From Ursus arctos (Eukaryota > Chordata > Mammalia > Carnivora > Ursidae), in NCBI RefSeq assembly GCF_023065955.2, contig NW_026622863.1, positions 41,646,177 through 41,710,176 of the forward strand: a stretch of DNA of 64,000 nucleotides. The letters run 5' to 3'. Every line of letters starts with the position of its first letter. The stretch's first letter is position 1. Below are positions 45,891 to 56,698 of this stretch, piece after piece. The position numbers and the translations under genes were made by a program. The notes beneath the pieces are model-generated. The model searched no databases. It worked only from the letters and a program-made list of their open reading frames with translations, and was not told the DNA's origin.

Positions 45891-46740
45891 TCTATTTTTT
45901 TCTGACTTAAAATTAGTACATTCTTAATTCAGAAATTTAGAAAATACAGAAAAGCTTAAAATAAAGCTCATTTAGAAACAGCTTTTTTTTTTTTTTTTTA
46001 AGATTTTATTTATTTGACAGAGAAAGACAGCGAGAAACGGGGGAACACAAGCAGGGGGAGTGGGAGAGGAAGAAGCAGGCTCCCAGCGGAGGAGCCCGAT
46101 GTGGGGCTCGATCCCAGGACTCCAGGATCAAGCCCTGAGCCAAAGGCAGACGCTTAACAACTGAGCCACCCAAGCGCCCCTAGAAACAGCTTCTTTGAAC
46201 ATTTTATTACAAATCATTTCATCTGTTTCTCTGTGAATTAACACATGGATATAGGCATATACGACTTATTCATTCAAAACAGAATCATACAATACTGTTT
46301 TGTAATCCACCTTCTTCATCTAACATCTACAGTGAACAGCTTTTCATGTTATCAAATTACAAACTATCACTATGTTTTGACTACATTGTCTGGATATACT
46401 ATCCAGGTATTTCCCTATTGAAGGATATTTAACTTCTTTCAGCTTTCCCCCATACAGTATTTCACTGCACACTCCTTTTTGTGAACATGTATATCTTAAA
46501 GTCTTAAACATTGTTGAGAATGAGGCTTTCAAAGTTAAAATCAACTTATATACCTTCAACAATTGCCCTGCTTAAATTTTCACCAACATACCATTAAGAG
46601 TGTCAATTCTACTAATATAGGATATTATCAGTCCTTTTAAATCTACCTTTACTGGAAGTTGTGCTTGTTTGTTTAAATGAATTATCTATTCTGAGGTTTC
46701 AGTTAATGTAGTAAAATCTGGGCATCTGGGACAAAAACCA
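45890..46740 (-). mobile_element. Old L1M 3'-region fragment (minus), with nested SINE
   Basis: TGTTTTGTAATCCACCTTCTTC, AGTGAACAGCTTTTCATGTT, CTATTGAAGGATATTTAACTTC and AACAATTGCCCTGC follow the reverse complement of an L1M 3' region. Interrupted by a SINE at 45985-46180. Confidence 0.6.
45985..46180 (-). mobile_element. CAN-SINE in L1M
   Basis: TSD TAGAAACAGCTT at 45973-45984 and 46181-46192. Confidence 0.95.
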
Positions 46741-46844
46741 GAATTCAAAGAGCACTGATTTAGAGAAATGTGGATTCAAAACATAGACCCGCCATTTACT
46801 GAGCATGTATTATTTCTTTTCCTTCATTTTATTTTATTATTATT

Positions 46845-47041
46845 ATTATTATTTTTAAAGATTTTATTTATTTGACAGAGATAGAGACAGCCAGCGAGAG
46901 AGGGAACACAAGCAGGGGGAGTGGGAGAGGAAGAAGCAGGCTCACAGCGGAGGAGCCTGATGTGGGGCTCGATCCCATAACGCCGAGATCACGACCTGAG
47001 CCGAAGGCAGACGCTTAACCGCTATGCCACCCAGGTGCCCC
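46845..47041 (-). mobile_element. CAN-SINE in the A tail of the full-length L1
   Basis: AAAGATTTTATTTATTTGACAG to GCCACCCAGGTGCCCC, between (ATT)n on both sides (TATTATTATT), which is the split L1 tail. Confidence 0.95.
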
Positions 47042-47332
47042 TATTATTATTTTTTTAATGGTTTTTTATTACATTATGTTAGTCACCATACAGTACATCC
47101 CCGGTTTCCAATGTAAGGCTCGATGATTCATTAGTTTCGTATAACACCCAGTGCACCATGCAATACGTGCCCTCCTTACTACCCATCACCGGTCTATCCC
47201 ATTCCCCCACCCCCCTCCCCTCTGAGGCCCTCAGTTTGTTTCTCATAGTCCATAGTCTCTCATGCTTCATTCCCCCTTCTGATTACCCCCCCTTTCTTTA
47301 TCCCTTTCTTCCCCTACTGATCATCCTAGTTC

Positions 47333-50300
47333 TTATGTTCCATAGATGAGAGAAATCATATGATAGTTGTCTTTCTCTGCTTGACTTATTTCACTTAGCA
47401 TTATCTCCTCCAGTGCCGTCCATGTTGCAGCAAATGTTGAGAACTCGTTTTTTCTGATAGCTGAGTAATATTCCATTGTATATATGGCCCACAACTTCTT
47501 AATCCAGTCATCTGTTGAAGGGCATCTCGGCTCCTTCCACGATTTAGCTATTGTGGACATTGCTGCTATGAACATGGGGTGCATATGGCCCTTCTCTTTA
47601 CTACGTCTGTATCTTTGGGGTAAACACCCAGTAGTGCAATGGCTAGATCATAGGGTAGCTCAATTTTTAACATTTTAAGGGACCTCCACACGGTTTTCCA
47701 GAGTGGCTGTACCAACTTGCGTTCCCACCAACAATGTAGGAGGGATCCCCTTTCTCCACATCCTCTCCAACAATTGTTGTTTCTTGCCTTGTCTATTTTT
47801 GCCATTCTAACTGGCGTAAGGTGGTATCTCAGTGTGGTTTTGATTTGAATTTCCTTGATGGCTAATGATTTTGAACATTTTTTCATGTGTCTGTTAGCCA
47901 TTTGTATATCTTCATTGGAAAAGTGTCTGTTCATTTCTTCTGCCCATTTTTTGATTTATTTGTTTCTCGTGTATTGAGTTTGAGAAGTTCTTTGTAGATC
48001 TTGGATACCAGTCCTTTATCTGTAGTGTCATTTGCAAATATATTCTCCCATTCCGTGGGCTGCCTCTTAGTTTTTCTGACTGTTTCCTTGGCTGTGCAGA
48101 AACGTTTAATTTTGATGAAGTCCCATAAATTCATTTTATCTTTTGTTTCTCTTGCCTTTGGGGATGTATCATGAAAAACGTTGCTTTGGCTGATGTCATA
48201 GAGGTTGCTGCCTATGTTCTCCTCTAGAATTTTGATGGATTCCTGTCTCACCTCGAGGTCTTTTATCCATTTGGAGTTTATTTTTGTGTATGGTGTGAGA
48301 TAGTGGTCAAGTTTCATTCTTTTGCATGTAGCTGTCCAATTTTCCCAGCACCATTTATTGAAGAGACTGTCTTTTTCCCACCGGATGTTTTTTCCTGCTT
48401 TATCAAAGATTAGTTGCCCAAAGAGCTGAGGGTCCATTTCTGGGCTCTCTATTCTGTTCCATTGGTCTATGTGTCTGTTTTTGTGCCAGTACCATGCTGT
48501 CTTTGTGATCACAGCTTTGTAGTACAGCTCGAAGTCCGGCATTGTGATGCCCCCAGCTTTGTTTTTCCTTTTCAACAGTTCCTTGGAGATTCGGGGCCTT
48601 TTCTGGTTCCATACAAATTTAAGGACTATTTGTTCCAGTTCTTTGCAAAATGTCCTCGGTATTTTGATCGGGATAGCATTGAAAGTGTAGATTGCTCTGG
48701 GTAGCATGGACATTTTAACTATGTTAATTCTTCCGATCCATGAGCATGGAATATCTTTCCATCTTTTTATGTCTTCCTCAATGTCTTTCAAGAGTGATTT
48801 ATAGTTTCTAGAATATAGGTCCTTTATGTCTCTGGTTAAGCTAATTCCAAGGTAACGTATGGTTTTTGGTGCTATTGTAAATGGGATGGATTCCCTAATT
48901 TCTCTTACTTCGGTCTCGTTATTCGTGTATAGAAATGCAACTGATTTCTGAGCATTGATTTTGTATCCCACCACATTACTGAATTGCTCTATAACTTCTA
49001 ATAGTTTGGGAGTGGCTTCTTTTGGGTTTTCCATATAGAGTATCATGTCATCTGCGAAGAGAGACATTTTGACTTCTTCTTTGCCGATTTGAATACCTTT
49101 GATCCCTTTTTGTCGTCTGATTGCTGTTGCAAGGACTTCTAGTACCATGTTGAATAATAGTGGCGAGAGTGGGCATCCTTGTCGAGTTCCTGATCTTAAG
49201 GGAAAGGCTTCCAGCTTTTCCCCATTGAGAATAATATTTGCAGTAGGCTTTTCATAGATGGCTTTTATGAGATTGAGAAATGTACCCTCTATTCCTACAC
49301 TCCGAAGGGTTTTAATCAGGAAAGGATGCTGTATTTTGTCAAATGCTTTTTCGGCATCAATTGAGAGGATCATATGGTTCCTGAGTCTTTTCTTGTTGAT
49401 ATGATGTATCACGCTGATTAATTTGCGAATATTGAACCACGCTTGCATCCGAGGTATGAATCCCACTTGATCATGATGGATAATCTTTTTAATGTACTGT
49501 TGGATTCTATTAGCAAGTATCTTGTTGAGGATTTTGGCATCCGTATTCATTAGGGAAATCGGTCTGTAATTCTCCTTTTTGAGGGGGTCTTTGCCTGGTT
49601 TGGGGATCAAGGTAATATTGGCCTCATAGAATGAGTTTGGTAGCTTTCCTTCTGTTTCTATTTTTTGAAATAGCTTTAGGAGAATAGGTATTATTTCTTC
49701 TTTGAATGTTTGGTAGAATTCTGCAGGAAAACCATCCGGGCCTGGAGTTTTGTTATTTGGAAGGTTGTTTATCACTGACTCAATTTCTTCATAATTAATT
49801 GGCCTGTTTAAGAAATCAATTTCTTCCTGTTTCAATCTTGGTAGTTTATAGGTTTCCAGGAAGGATTCCATCTCTTCCAGATTGCTTAGTTTATTGGCAT
49901 ATAGCTGTTGATAAAAATTTCTAATAATCCTTCCAATTTCAATGGTGTTGGTCGTGACCTCTCCTTTTTCATTCATAATTTTAATAATCTGGGTCCTTTC
50001 TCTTTTCTTTTGCATAAGTCTTGCCAGTGGTCTGTCAATTTTATTGATTCTCTCCAAGAACCAGCTTCTAGTCCTGTTGATCTGTTCTACTGTACTTCTG
50101 GTTTCTGCTTGATTGATTTCAGCTCTAATTTTGGTCAACTGCTTCCTCGTGCGTCGATTAGGCCTGTCCCTCTGTTGCTGTTCCAGCTTCTTGAGGTGAG
50201 AATATCAAAACTGCATTTTAGATTTTTCTATTCTTTTGAGTGAGGCTTGGATGGCTATGTATTTCCCCCTTAGGACCGCCTTTGCAGTATCCCATAGGTT

Positions 50301-51165
50301 TTGGACTGTTGTATTTTCATTCTCATTGGTCTCCATAAATTGTTTAATTTGATTTTTGATTTCCTGGTTTATCGAGTCATTCCTGAGCAGGATGGTTCTT
50401 AGTCTCCAAGTGTTTGAGTTTCTTCCAAATTTTTCCTTGTGGTTGAGTTCCAATTTCAGAGCGTTGTGGTCTGGGAATATGCAGGGGATAATTTCAATCT
50501 TTTGGTATCGGTTGAGACCTGTTTTGTGACCCAGATCATGGTCTATTCTTGAGAATGTTCCATGGGCATTAGAATAGAATGAGTATTCTTTGGTTCTGGG
50601 GTGTAGTGTTCTCTATATATCTGTGAGGTCCAACTCGTCAAGTATGTCATTCAAAGCCTTTGATTCTTTGCTTAGTTTTTGCCAGGGTGTTCTGTCTATT
50701 TCTGATAGTGGAGTGTTGAGGTCCCCTACTATTAATGTATTTTTATCTATATGTCTCTTTGTTGTGTTTAAGAGTTGGCTTGTGTATCTTGCTGCTCCCC
50801 TGTTGGGGGCATATATATTTATAATTGTCATATCCACTTGTTGGATACTTCCTTTAAGAATAATATAGTGCCCTTCTGCGTCTCTAACTATAGTCTCTAG
50901 TTTAAAATCCAATTTATCTGATATGAGAATTGCTATCCCAGCTTTCTTTTGAGGTCCATTTGCATGAAAGATGGTACTCCATCCCCTTACTCTCAGTCTG
51001 AATGCATTTTTGGGTTCGAAATGAGTCTCTTGTAGACAGCAAATGGACGGGTCATTTCTTTTTATCCAATCTGCAACCCTGTGGCGTTTTATGGGAGCGT
51101 TCAAACCATTTACATTAGCGCCAAGAACTGAGAGATATGATTTTAATGATGCTATGTTGCCAGTA
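47333..51165 (-). pseudogene. L1 ORF2 (endonuclease-reverse transcriptase), disabled
   Basis: Successive open pieces are 51104-50613 (endonuclease; LQETHF, INIYAPN and VGDLNTP), 50453-50205, 50138-47931 (reverse transcriptase; [22 protein letters not shown] and the catalytic FADD), 47934-47566 and 47584-47333 (C-terminal Cys-rich region). The first three share one frame and are split only by two in-frame stops (near 50613 and 50205). Two frameshifts, near 47932 and 47575, break the C-terminus. The expected start is ATA rather than ATG (near 51150). ORF2 normally nicks DNA and copies RNA for target-primed reverse transcription; here the core RT domain survives but no full protein can form. Confidence 0.9.
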
Positions 51166-51334
51166 AAGTCTTTGTTTGTATTTGTTGTGACTTTCTTTTG
51201 TGTATCACTCTTGGGGCCTTTTTACCTTTATAGAACCCCCCTTAATATCTCCTGTAGGGCTGGTTTTGTGGTTACGAAATTGGTTAATAACTGGCGATTC
51301 TGAAATGTCTTTATTTCTCCATCAATTCTGAATG

Positions 51335-52081
51335 TCAGCCTTGCTGGATAAAGGATCCTTGGCTGCATGTTTTTCTCTGAAAGAGCTTTAAAAATGCTCC
51401 CCCAACATTTCTCTCATTCCAGGTCTGTGTAGACAGGTCTGACGTAATTCTGATGCCTTTGCCTTGGTACGTGAGAAATTTCTTTGCCCTGGCCGCTTTT
51501 AATACTGTGTCCTTGGAGCTAATATTTGTGAATTGCACTATGACGTGATGTGGCGTAGGTTTGTCGTGGTTGAGCTTGGGAGGGGTCCTCTCTGCCTCTT
51601 GGACACGAATGTTTGTTTCCCTCGTTAGATTAGGGAAGTTTTCAGCTACAATTTGTTCAAATATCTCTTCTAGACCTCTGTTTTTCTCCACCCCCTCGGG
51701 GATGCCGATGATTCTGACATTGGAACGTTTCATTGAGTCAATAATCTCCCGTAACCTACATTCGTGGGCTTGGATTTTTTTAAGACCATCTTCTATTTTG
51801 GTTTTTTCCTCTATTAACCCATCCTCCAATTCACTAACCTTTTCCTCTGCTTCGGTGACCCTGGCCGTCAGAGCCTCTAGTTTTGCCTGCATTTGGCTCA
51901 TAGAATTTTTAATTTCTGTCAGATTCGCTCTCATTTCTGTCCTTAGGGATTCTATATTCTCAGTAACCTTTTCGTTAATACTTTTTTCAATTCTACTCAT
52001 CATTTTGACCATCGTTACTCTGAATTCCATTTCTGATAATTTGGTTACATCCATATCCATTATTTCTGTGGCAGAGGCCAC
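51335..52081 (-). pseudogene. L1 ORF1 (RNA-binding protein), frameshifted
   Basis: About 248 codons remain open from the GTG at 52081: an N-terminal segment, a long heptad-rich coiled coil (roughly residues 25-110, SRIEKSINEKVTENIESLRT onward), and an RRM-like domain (about 120-210, including NVRIIGIPEG and HHVIVQFTN). Around residue 222 a frameshift replaces the conserved C-terminal domain; its coding sequence continues in another frame down to about 51245. The best upstream ATG (about 52141) is out of phase across a run of ten C at 52105-52114. ORF1 protein normally trimerises and coats L1 RNA; this copy would lack the C-terminal domain. Confidence 0.85.
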
Positions 52082-53444
52082 AGACTCACTGTCTTTTCTT
52101 TGCTGGGGGGGGGGCGGCTTCTCCTTCTTGTCATTCTGATGAGGAGAGGTTGCGGGGTTGTCCAGAGCCCAAATTATTGACTGGGTCCCAGGCCGTGCCC
52201 CTTGTTTTATAGGGATCTTAGGGATGTGGGCTTCTTCTTTAAAGATTTTATTTATTTATCTGAGAGAGAGAGACAGTCAGCAAGAACGGGAACAGAAGCA
52301 GGGGAGTGGGAGAGGAAGAAGCAGGCTCCCAACGGAGAAGCCTGATGAGGGACTCCTTTCCGGAACACCGGGATCACGCCCTAAGCCGAAGACAGGCGCT
52401 CAATGACTGCGCCACCCAGGCGCCCCGGGTTGTGGGCTTGATTTTTCAGCCTGCCTTCTGTGTTCTGGGGGAGGGGCCTGCCGCGCCGATACTCAGGCAA
52501 CCCTGTTTGGGTAGAGTCTCCGTGTCCCCTGCGAGGGGGGATGGGGATGGGCACGCTGTGAGCCGGTATTTCCAGGCTTTTGTTCTCTGGCAGCTTTCCC
52601 TGGCTGTCTGTTATGCCTCTTCTGAGAGTCAGAGCAGCAGAGGCTGGATTGTCACAGAACAGAGGGATTGCGGCCCATTCTCCACTGATGTTCTGGCCAC
52701 TTTAACTCCGTTACTGTTGGTGCTGCTCAACCCTGCAGCGTCCTGGGATGTGCGCCTCACACCCGGCGTCCCTGCCCTCACTTCCAGTGCCGGCGCGTCT
52801 CTGTCCTTTGTGATTCTAACACCGCCAGCCGCCCCCGCGCGCTCCCGGATCTCTGGTTCTCAGTCTATGCCCGGTGAGCACACCGGGATTCCGGAGTTCC
52901 GTGAGAAGCCTGGTGGCGCGCGCACCTGGTTCAGGGTCTCAGTCATCTGTTTCGCGCGTGCCGACCTCGAGTACGCCCGCTCCCCTGTGCAGGTGGCCCG
53001 CCAGCCGCCAGCCGCCCCGCGCGCGCTCCGGGAGCTTCCGGTCTCAGTCTGGATCCTGTGAGCACACCGGGATTCCGGTGTTTCGCGAGATGCCTGGTGG
53101 CGAGCGCTCCCGGCTCACCGGTCTCAGTCCGCTCTCTCGCGGGTGCCGTCTGTGAGTCTGCCCGCTCCCCCGTGCAGGTGGCTGCCGCTTCCCAGCGCCC
53201 GAACGCGGCGGCTCCCTCCCCCTTCCGTTTATCTTCCGTTATCTGTGCGCAGTTTCAGGGCTCCCCACTTCGTACCTCAATACTCAGCGCTGGAGATGTT
53301 CATTTGTAGAGATCCAGATGTATCTTCCTGCGTCTCAGGCTGATTCCGTGGTTGTTTAAGCTGGTCTGGTACCTATCCAGCTCGACTCAGGGGACCGGCT
53401 GAAAAAGGGGTCCCCTACTCCTCCGCCATCTTAACTCCTCCCCC
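52082..53444 (-). promoter_or_regulatory. L1 5' UTR / internal Pol II promoter
   Basis: GC-rich, CpG-rich leader of the full-length L1. The first 25 bases hold AAGATGGCGG (minus strand of 53423-53432), the YY1-type site that positions L1 transcription starts in other mammals. A block starting GTGAGCACACCGGGATTCCG on the plus strand occurs twice, at 52874 and 53058 (184-base period). The region is interrupted by a CAN-SINE at 52234-52430. CpG density is still high, so the insertion is not ancient. Confidence 0.8.
52234..52430 (-). mobile_element. CAN-SINE in the L1 5' UTR
   Basis: TSD TGTGGGCTT at 52225-52233 and 52431-52439. Confidence 0.95.
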
Positions 53445-53464
53445 TTTTCCTTCATTTTAAATAA

Positions 53465-54155
53465 GACTTTTGTACAAAATAGAACACAGATCTTAAAATC
53501 ATAGCTTAATGATTTTATAAACCCTTACAACCACCATTTGATAAAGATAAACTCCAACATCTCAGAGGCCTCCCTCATGTCTCTTCCCAATCAATATACC
53601 TCAAAGTTATCCATTATTTTGACCTCTATCACAATAATTGAACTTTATAGAACTGCAGTCATACAGTATGTACTTTTGTGTCTGGCCTCTTTTATCCAAC
53701 ATTGTATCCGTAACAGGCACCGAGCTGTACATGGCAGTAGCTTGTAACTTAACATAGTATTATATTATCTGAATGTACCATAATTTATCCATTCTCTTGT
53801 TGATGGAGTATTTGAGTTTCCAGTTTTTGGCTATTATGAGTAAAGCTACTATGAACATTCTTGTGTCAGTCTTTGGCATGCATATGAAATCAGCTGTTTG
53901 TGTTATGTACCCAAAAATAGAATTGCTAGGTTAGAAAGTAAATGTTTAGATTTAATAAATATTGCAAAATAGTGTTTGAAAGTGAATGTTCCATTTTATG
54001 CTCCCACGTGCTGTGTATGAGAATTCCAGTTGCGTCACCCAATCAGCATTATTATTGTCAGTGTTTTGAATTTTAGCCATTTTAATGGGTGTGTATGGTA
54101 CATTTATATTTAATTTGCATTCTCCTTATGACCAATGATGCTGCAAACAAAATCC
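53465..54155 (-). mobile_element. L1M ORF2 C-terminal/3' fragment (minus)
   Basis: TTTATAGAACTGCAGTCATACAGTATG, CTCTTGTTGATGGAGTATTTG, GGCTATTATGAGTAAAGCTAC, ATAGAATTGCTAGGTTAGAA and TATGACCAATGATGCTG are reverse-complemented L1 landmarks. This is the older DNA into which the full-length L1 inserted. Confidence 0.8.
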
Positions 54156-54189
54156 CACACAGCTTGGAATGAACAAAATTGAAATAAGC

Positions 54190-55271
54190 GAAGTTTCACA
54201 ATAAAAGTGAGTGCATAGCTTACCATACGACTCAGCCAACTGAGATCTTGGCCATTTATCCCAGAGAAATGAAAACACAGGTTTACACAAACACCTATGC
54301 ATGAATGTTCATAGTAGATTTGTAATAATCCAAAACTGGAAATAACCCAAATGTCTTTTAACAGGTAAATGGTTAAACAAACTAGGGTTTATCTCTACCA
54401 TGGAAAACCACTGGCGATAAAAAGGAATGAACCATTGAAACACACAATTTGGGTGGATCTCAAGGGAATTATGCTAACTGAAAAAGAACCAATCTCGTAA
54501 AAGTTATAATCTGTATGAGTCCATTTATATAACATTCTTAAAGTGCCAAACTATAGAGGTGGAGAGCAGGTTAGAGGATGCCAGGAATTGGGTGGAGAGG
54601 AGGTGGCTGTGATTATAAAAGGGTAGCAAAAGGGATCCTTGGGATAGAACTGTTCTGAATCATGATGGTAGTGGTTGTCACATGACTCTGCACAAATAAT
54701 AAGAATGCAAAGAACTAAATATACACATAGATATACAAATGGGTGCATGTAAAACTGGCAAAAGATGTAAGTTCTGTGGAGTATATCAATATCAATATCT
54801 TGGTCATGATATTGTACTATAATTTTACAAGAAATAACCATTGAGGGAAGCTGGGTGAAGGTTATGTGGATCTCTATATTATTTCTTACAACTGCATGTA
54901 AATCTATAATCTCAAAATAAAAAATTAAAATATAAGCACATAGCTGGGACAAGTTTCCTGGTTTACCGTGTGGGAAAAAATAGAATTATATCCATACCTT
55001 ACATTATCCTACCACAAAAATAAACTCCAAATAGATTAGGAATGTAAACATAAGAAATGAAACCACATAGGTCTTAGAGAAAAGCATCAGTGAATCCCTC
55101 TTTAACCTCAATAAAAGAAAGAACTTTCTTACTATGATTCAGAAAACAGAGGCAATAAAAGAAAATATTCAGATTTGACTACATTAGGAAAAAAACATAA
55201 AATCAAAAGACAACTCACAAATTGGGAAAAAAATATTTGCAAGGTGTATCACAAATAAAGGGCTAATATTC
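54190..55271 (+). mobile_element. L1M 3' fragment followed by L1M ORF2 fragment (plus)
   Basis: 54205-54935 carries CATTTATCCCAGAGAAATGAAAAC, GGAATGAACCATTGAAACAC, GAGGTGGAGAGCAGGTTAGAG and the A-rich end AATCTCAAAATAAAAAATT. 54960-55271 is an earlier ORF2 segment (CCTCTTTAACCTCAATAAAAG, AAATTGGGAAAAAAATATTTGC), interrupted at 55272 by an MLT1 LTR and resuming after it. Confidence 0.75.
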
Positions 55272-55785
55272 CTGTATTAGTTTGCTAGGGCTGTCACAAC
55301 CAAATACCACCAACTGGGTGGTTTAAACAACAAAAATTACTTTTCTCACAGTTTGAAAGCTGAAGTCCAAGATGAAGGTATTGGCAGGTTTACTTTCTCC
55401 TGAGGTCTCTTCTGCTTGGCCTGAAGATGGCTCACTGACTCCTCATGTGGTCTTTTCTCTGTATGTATGCACCCCTGGTGTGTCTCTTTGTATACCCTAA
55501 TCTCCTCTTTGCATAAGGACACTAGTTAGATTGGATTAGGGTCCCTAGTCTACGGGCCATACCACCTGGAACGCCTGATTGCCCGATAGTCTGATCTCGG
55601 AAGCTAAGCAGGGTCGGGCCTGGTTAGTACTTGGATGGGATTGGGGTCCCTAACAGCCTCACTTTAACTTAACTCTTTAAAGGCCCTATCTCCAAATAAA
55701 GTCACATTCTAAGGTATGGGGCAAGGGATTAGGGCCTCAATGTTAGGAATTGGGGGTGGGGACATAATTCAGTCCATAAGAATTC
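55272..55785 (-). mobile_element. MLT1-type MaLR LTR (minus orientation), host of a 5S insertion
   Basis: Plus strand begins CTGTATTAGTTTGCTAGGGCTG and ends near GGACATAATTCAGTCCATAAG, the two ends of an MLT1A-like LTR in reverse. Internal AAGTCCAAGATGAAGGTATTGGCAGG and AAAGGCCCTATCTCCAAATAAAGTCACATTCTAAGG match. It is inserted in L1M and is itself interrupted by a 5S-derived sequence at 55548-55638. Confidence 0.9.
55548..55638 (+). pseudogene. 5S rRNA retropseudogene, 3'-truncated and tailless
   Basis: GTCTACGGGCCATACCACCTGGAACGC and TCTGATCTCGGAAGCTAAGCAGGGTCGGGCCTGGTTAGTACTTGGATGG match 5S rRNA from its exact first base to about base 88 of 121, with a few changes near position 35. It is flanked by 14-base direct repeats, GATTAGGGTCCCTA (55534-55547) and GATTGGGGTCCCTA (55639-55652), one mismatch apart. 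There is no A tail and the last 30 or so bases of 5S are missing, so it is not a functional gene. Confidence 0.9.
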
Positions 55786-55794
55786 CTAATATTA

Positions 55795-56085
55795 AAAAAA
55801 CCCTCTTCACTTCACAATATATGCAAATTTTGAATCATTATGTTGTACATCTGAAACTAATGTCATATGTCAATTTACACCTCAATTTAAAAAAAAAACT
55901 CTTAAAATTGAGGGAAATACCAAAAAATTTGACAGAAAAATGGTTAAAAGGAACAAACAATTCACAAAAAATATGTAAAAGTAACACTTAAATTATGAAA
56001 AGAGAAATGGAAATTAAAATGATACTGGCACCATTTCCCACCTATCAGAATGGCAAAAATTTTAAAGTATAACAACATAGTGTTA
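55795..56085 (+). mobile_element. L1M fragment between two MLT1 LTRs (plus)
   Basis: 55800-55890 is a small L1 3' end-like piece (AATCATTATGTTGTACATCTGAAACTAATG). 55900-56085 is ORF2 C-terminal text (CCACCTATCAGAATGGCAAA), the continuation of the L1M left of the first MLT1. The open frame at 55716-55991 runs through this repeat and has no domain. Confidence 0.6.
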
Positions 56086-56590
56086 GTAAGACAGGGTATA
56101 ATAGCCTGCATGGTGACTCACAAAAAAGATATGTCTAGGTCCTAATCTCTCGAATTTATGAATGTTAATTTAGAAATTAAGAATTAATTAAATTAAATAT
56201 AATTAAATTAAGGACCTTGAGATAAAGAGTTTATCTTGGATTGTCTGGATGGACCCTAAATCCAATGATAAGTGTCTTTGTAGGGGTGAGTCAGAGAAAG
56301 ATTTGACAGAGGAAGAGGAGGCAATGGGACCATGGAGGCAGAAATTGGAGTGATGGGGCCACAAGTCAAGGAATACTTACAGCCACCAGATTGTGGAAGA
56401 AGCAAAGAACAGATTCTTCCCTAATTCTTCCCTCAAGACTCCCTCTTTAGAGTCTTTAGAGGGAGTCTGGCTCTAATGACTTCTTGATTTTGGACTTCTG
56501 ACCCCAGAACTACGAGAGAAAACAATTATTGTTTGTGATGATTTGTTACAGCATTTGTTACAGTTAGCAGCCATAGAAAACTAATATACA
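56085..56590 (+). mobile_element. MLT1-type MaLR LTR (plus orientation)
   Basis: TATGTCTAGGTCCTAATCTC, GTCTGGATGGACCCTAAATCCAATGATAAGTG, GGAAGAGGAGGCAATGGGACC, GATTTTGGACTTCTGACCCCAGAAC and GTTACAGTTAGCAGCCATAG are in MLT1 consensus order. An insertion or local duplication around 56430-56465 (AGACTCCCTCTTTAGAGTCTTTAGAGGGAGTCT, a near-palindrome) breaks it. Confidence 0.85.
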
Positions 56591-56698
56591 GGGGATTAGG
56601 CAGTATCATATATTGCTGGTACAAGCAATATATGTGGGGCATATAACAGTATGTTTAAAAACTATCTACATTTTAAAAACCCCAAGTATCTACATTCG

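Larger units (their letters stand above)
46832..53444 (-). mobile_element. Full-length carnivoran L1 LINE (about 6.4 kb plus two nested SINEs)
   Basis: The minus strand reads 5' UTR (53444 to about 52110), ORF1, ORF2 and a 3' UTR ending with AATAAAAAACC and an A-rich tail near 47045. It is flanked by a perfect 15-base target-site duplication, TTTTCCTTCATTTTA, at 46817-46831 and 53445-53459, proving one insertion with an intact 5' end. The 5' end GGGGGAGGAGTTAAGATGGCGG includes a YY1-like site. Two CAN-SINEs inserted later, one in the 5' UTR and one in the A tail. The ORFs carry stops and frameshifts, so this copy cannot mobilise itself. Confidence 0.95.

Noticed and set aside
47931..50138. 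A 735-codon reverse-transcriptase frame as a working gene
   Set aside because: It is only the middle of L1 ORF2; stops and frameshifts cut off the endonuclease and C-terminal domains and the start codon is ATA.
52306..53343. Several plus-strand open frames (up to 251 codons) in 52.3-53.3 kb
   Set aside because: They lie antisense in the CpG-rich L1 5' UTR and run through the nested SINE.
53465..54935. Twin-priming (5' inversion) origin of the opposing L1M pieces
   Set aside because: Both pieces cover overlapping 3' parts of the consensus, so they are separate insertions rather than two halves of one inverted copy.
55548..55638. A functional 5S rRNA gene
   Set aside because: The 3' end is missing, the internal region is mutated, and it has flanking direct repeats of an insertion.
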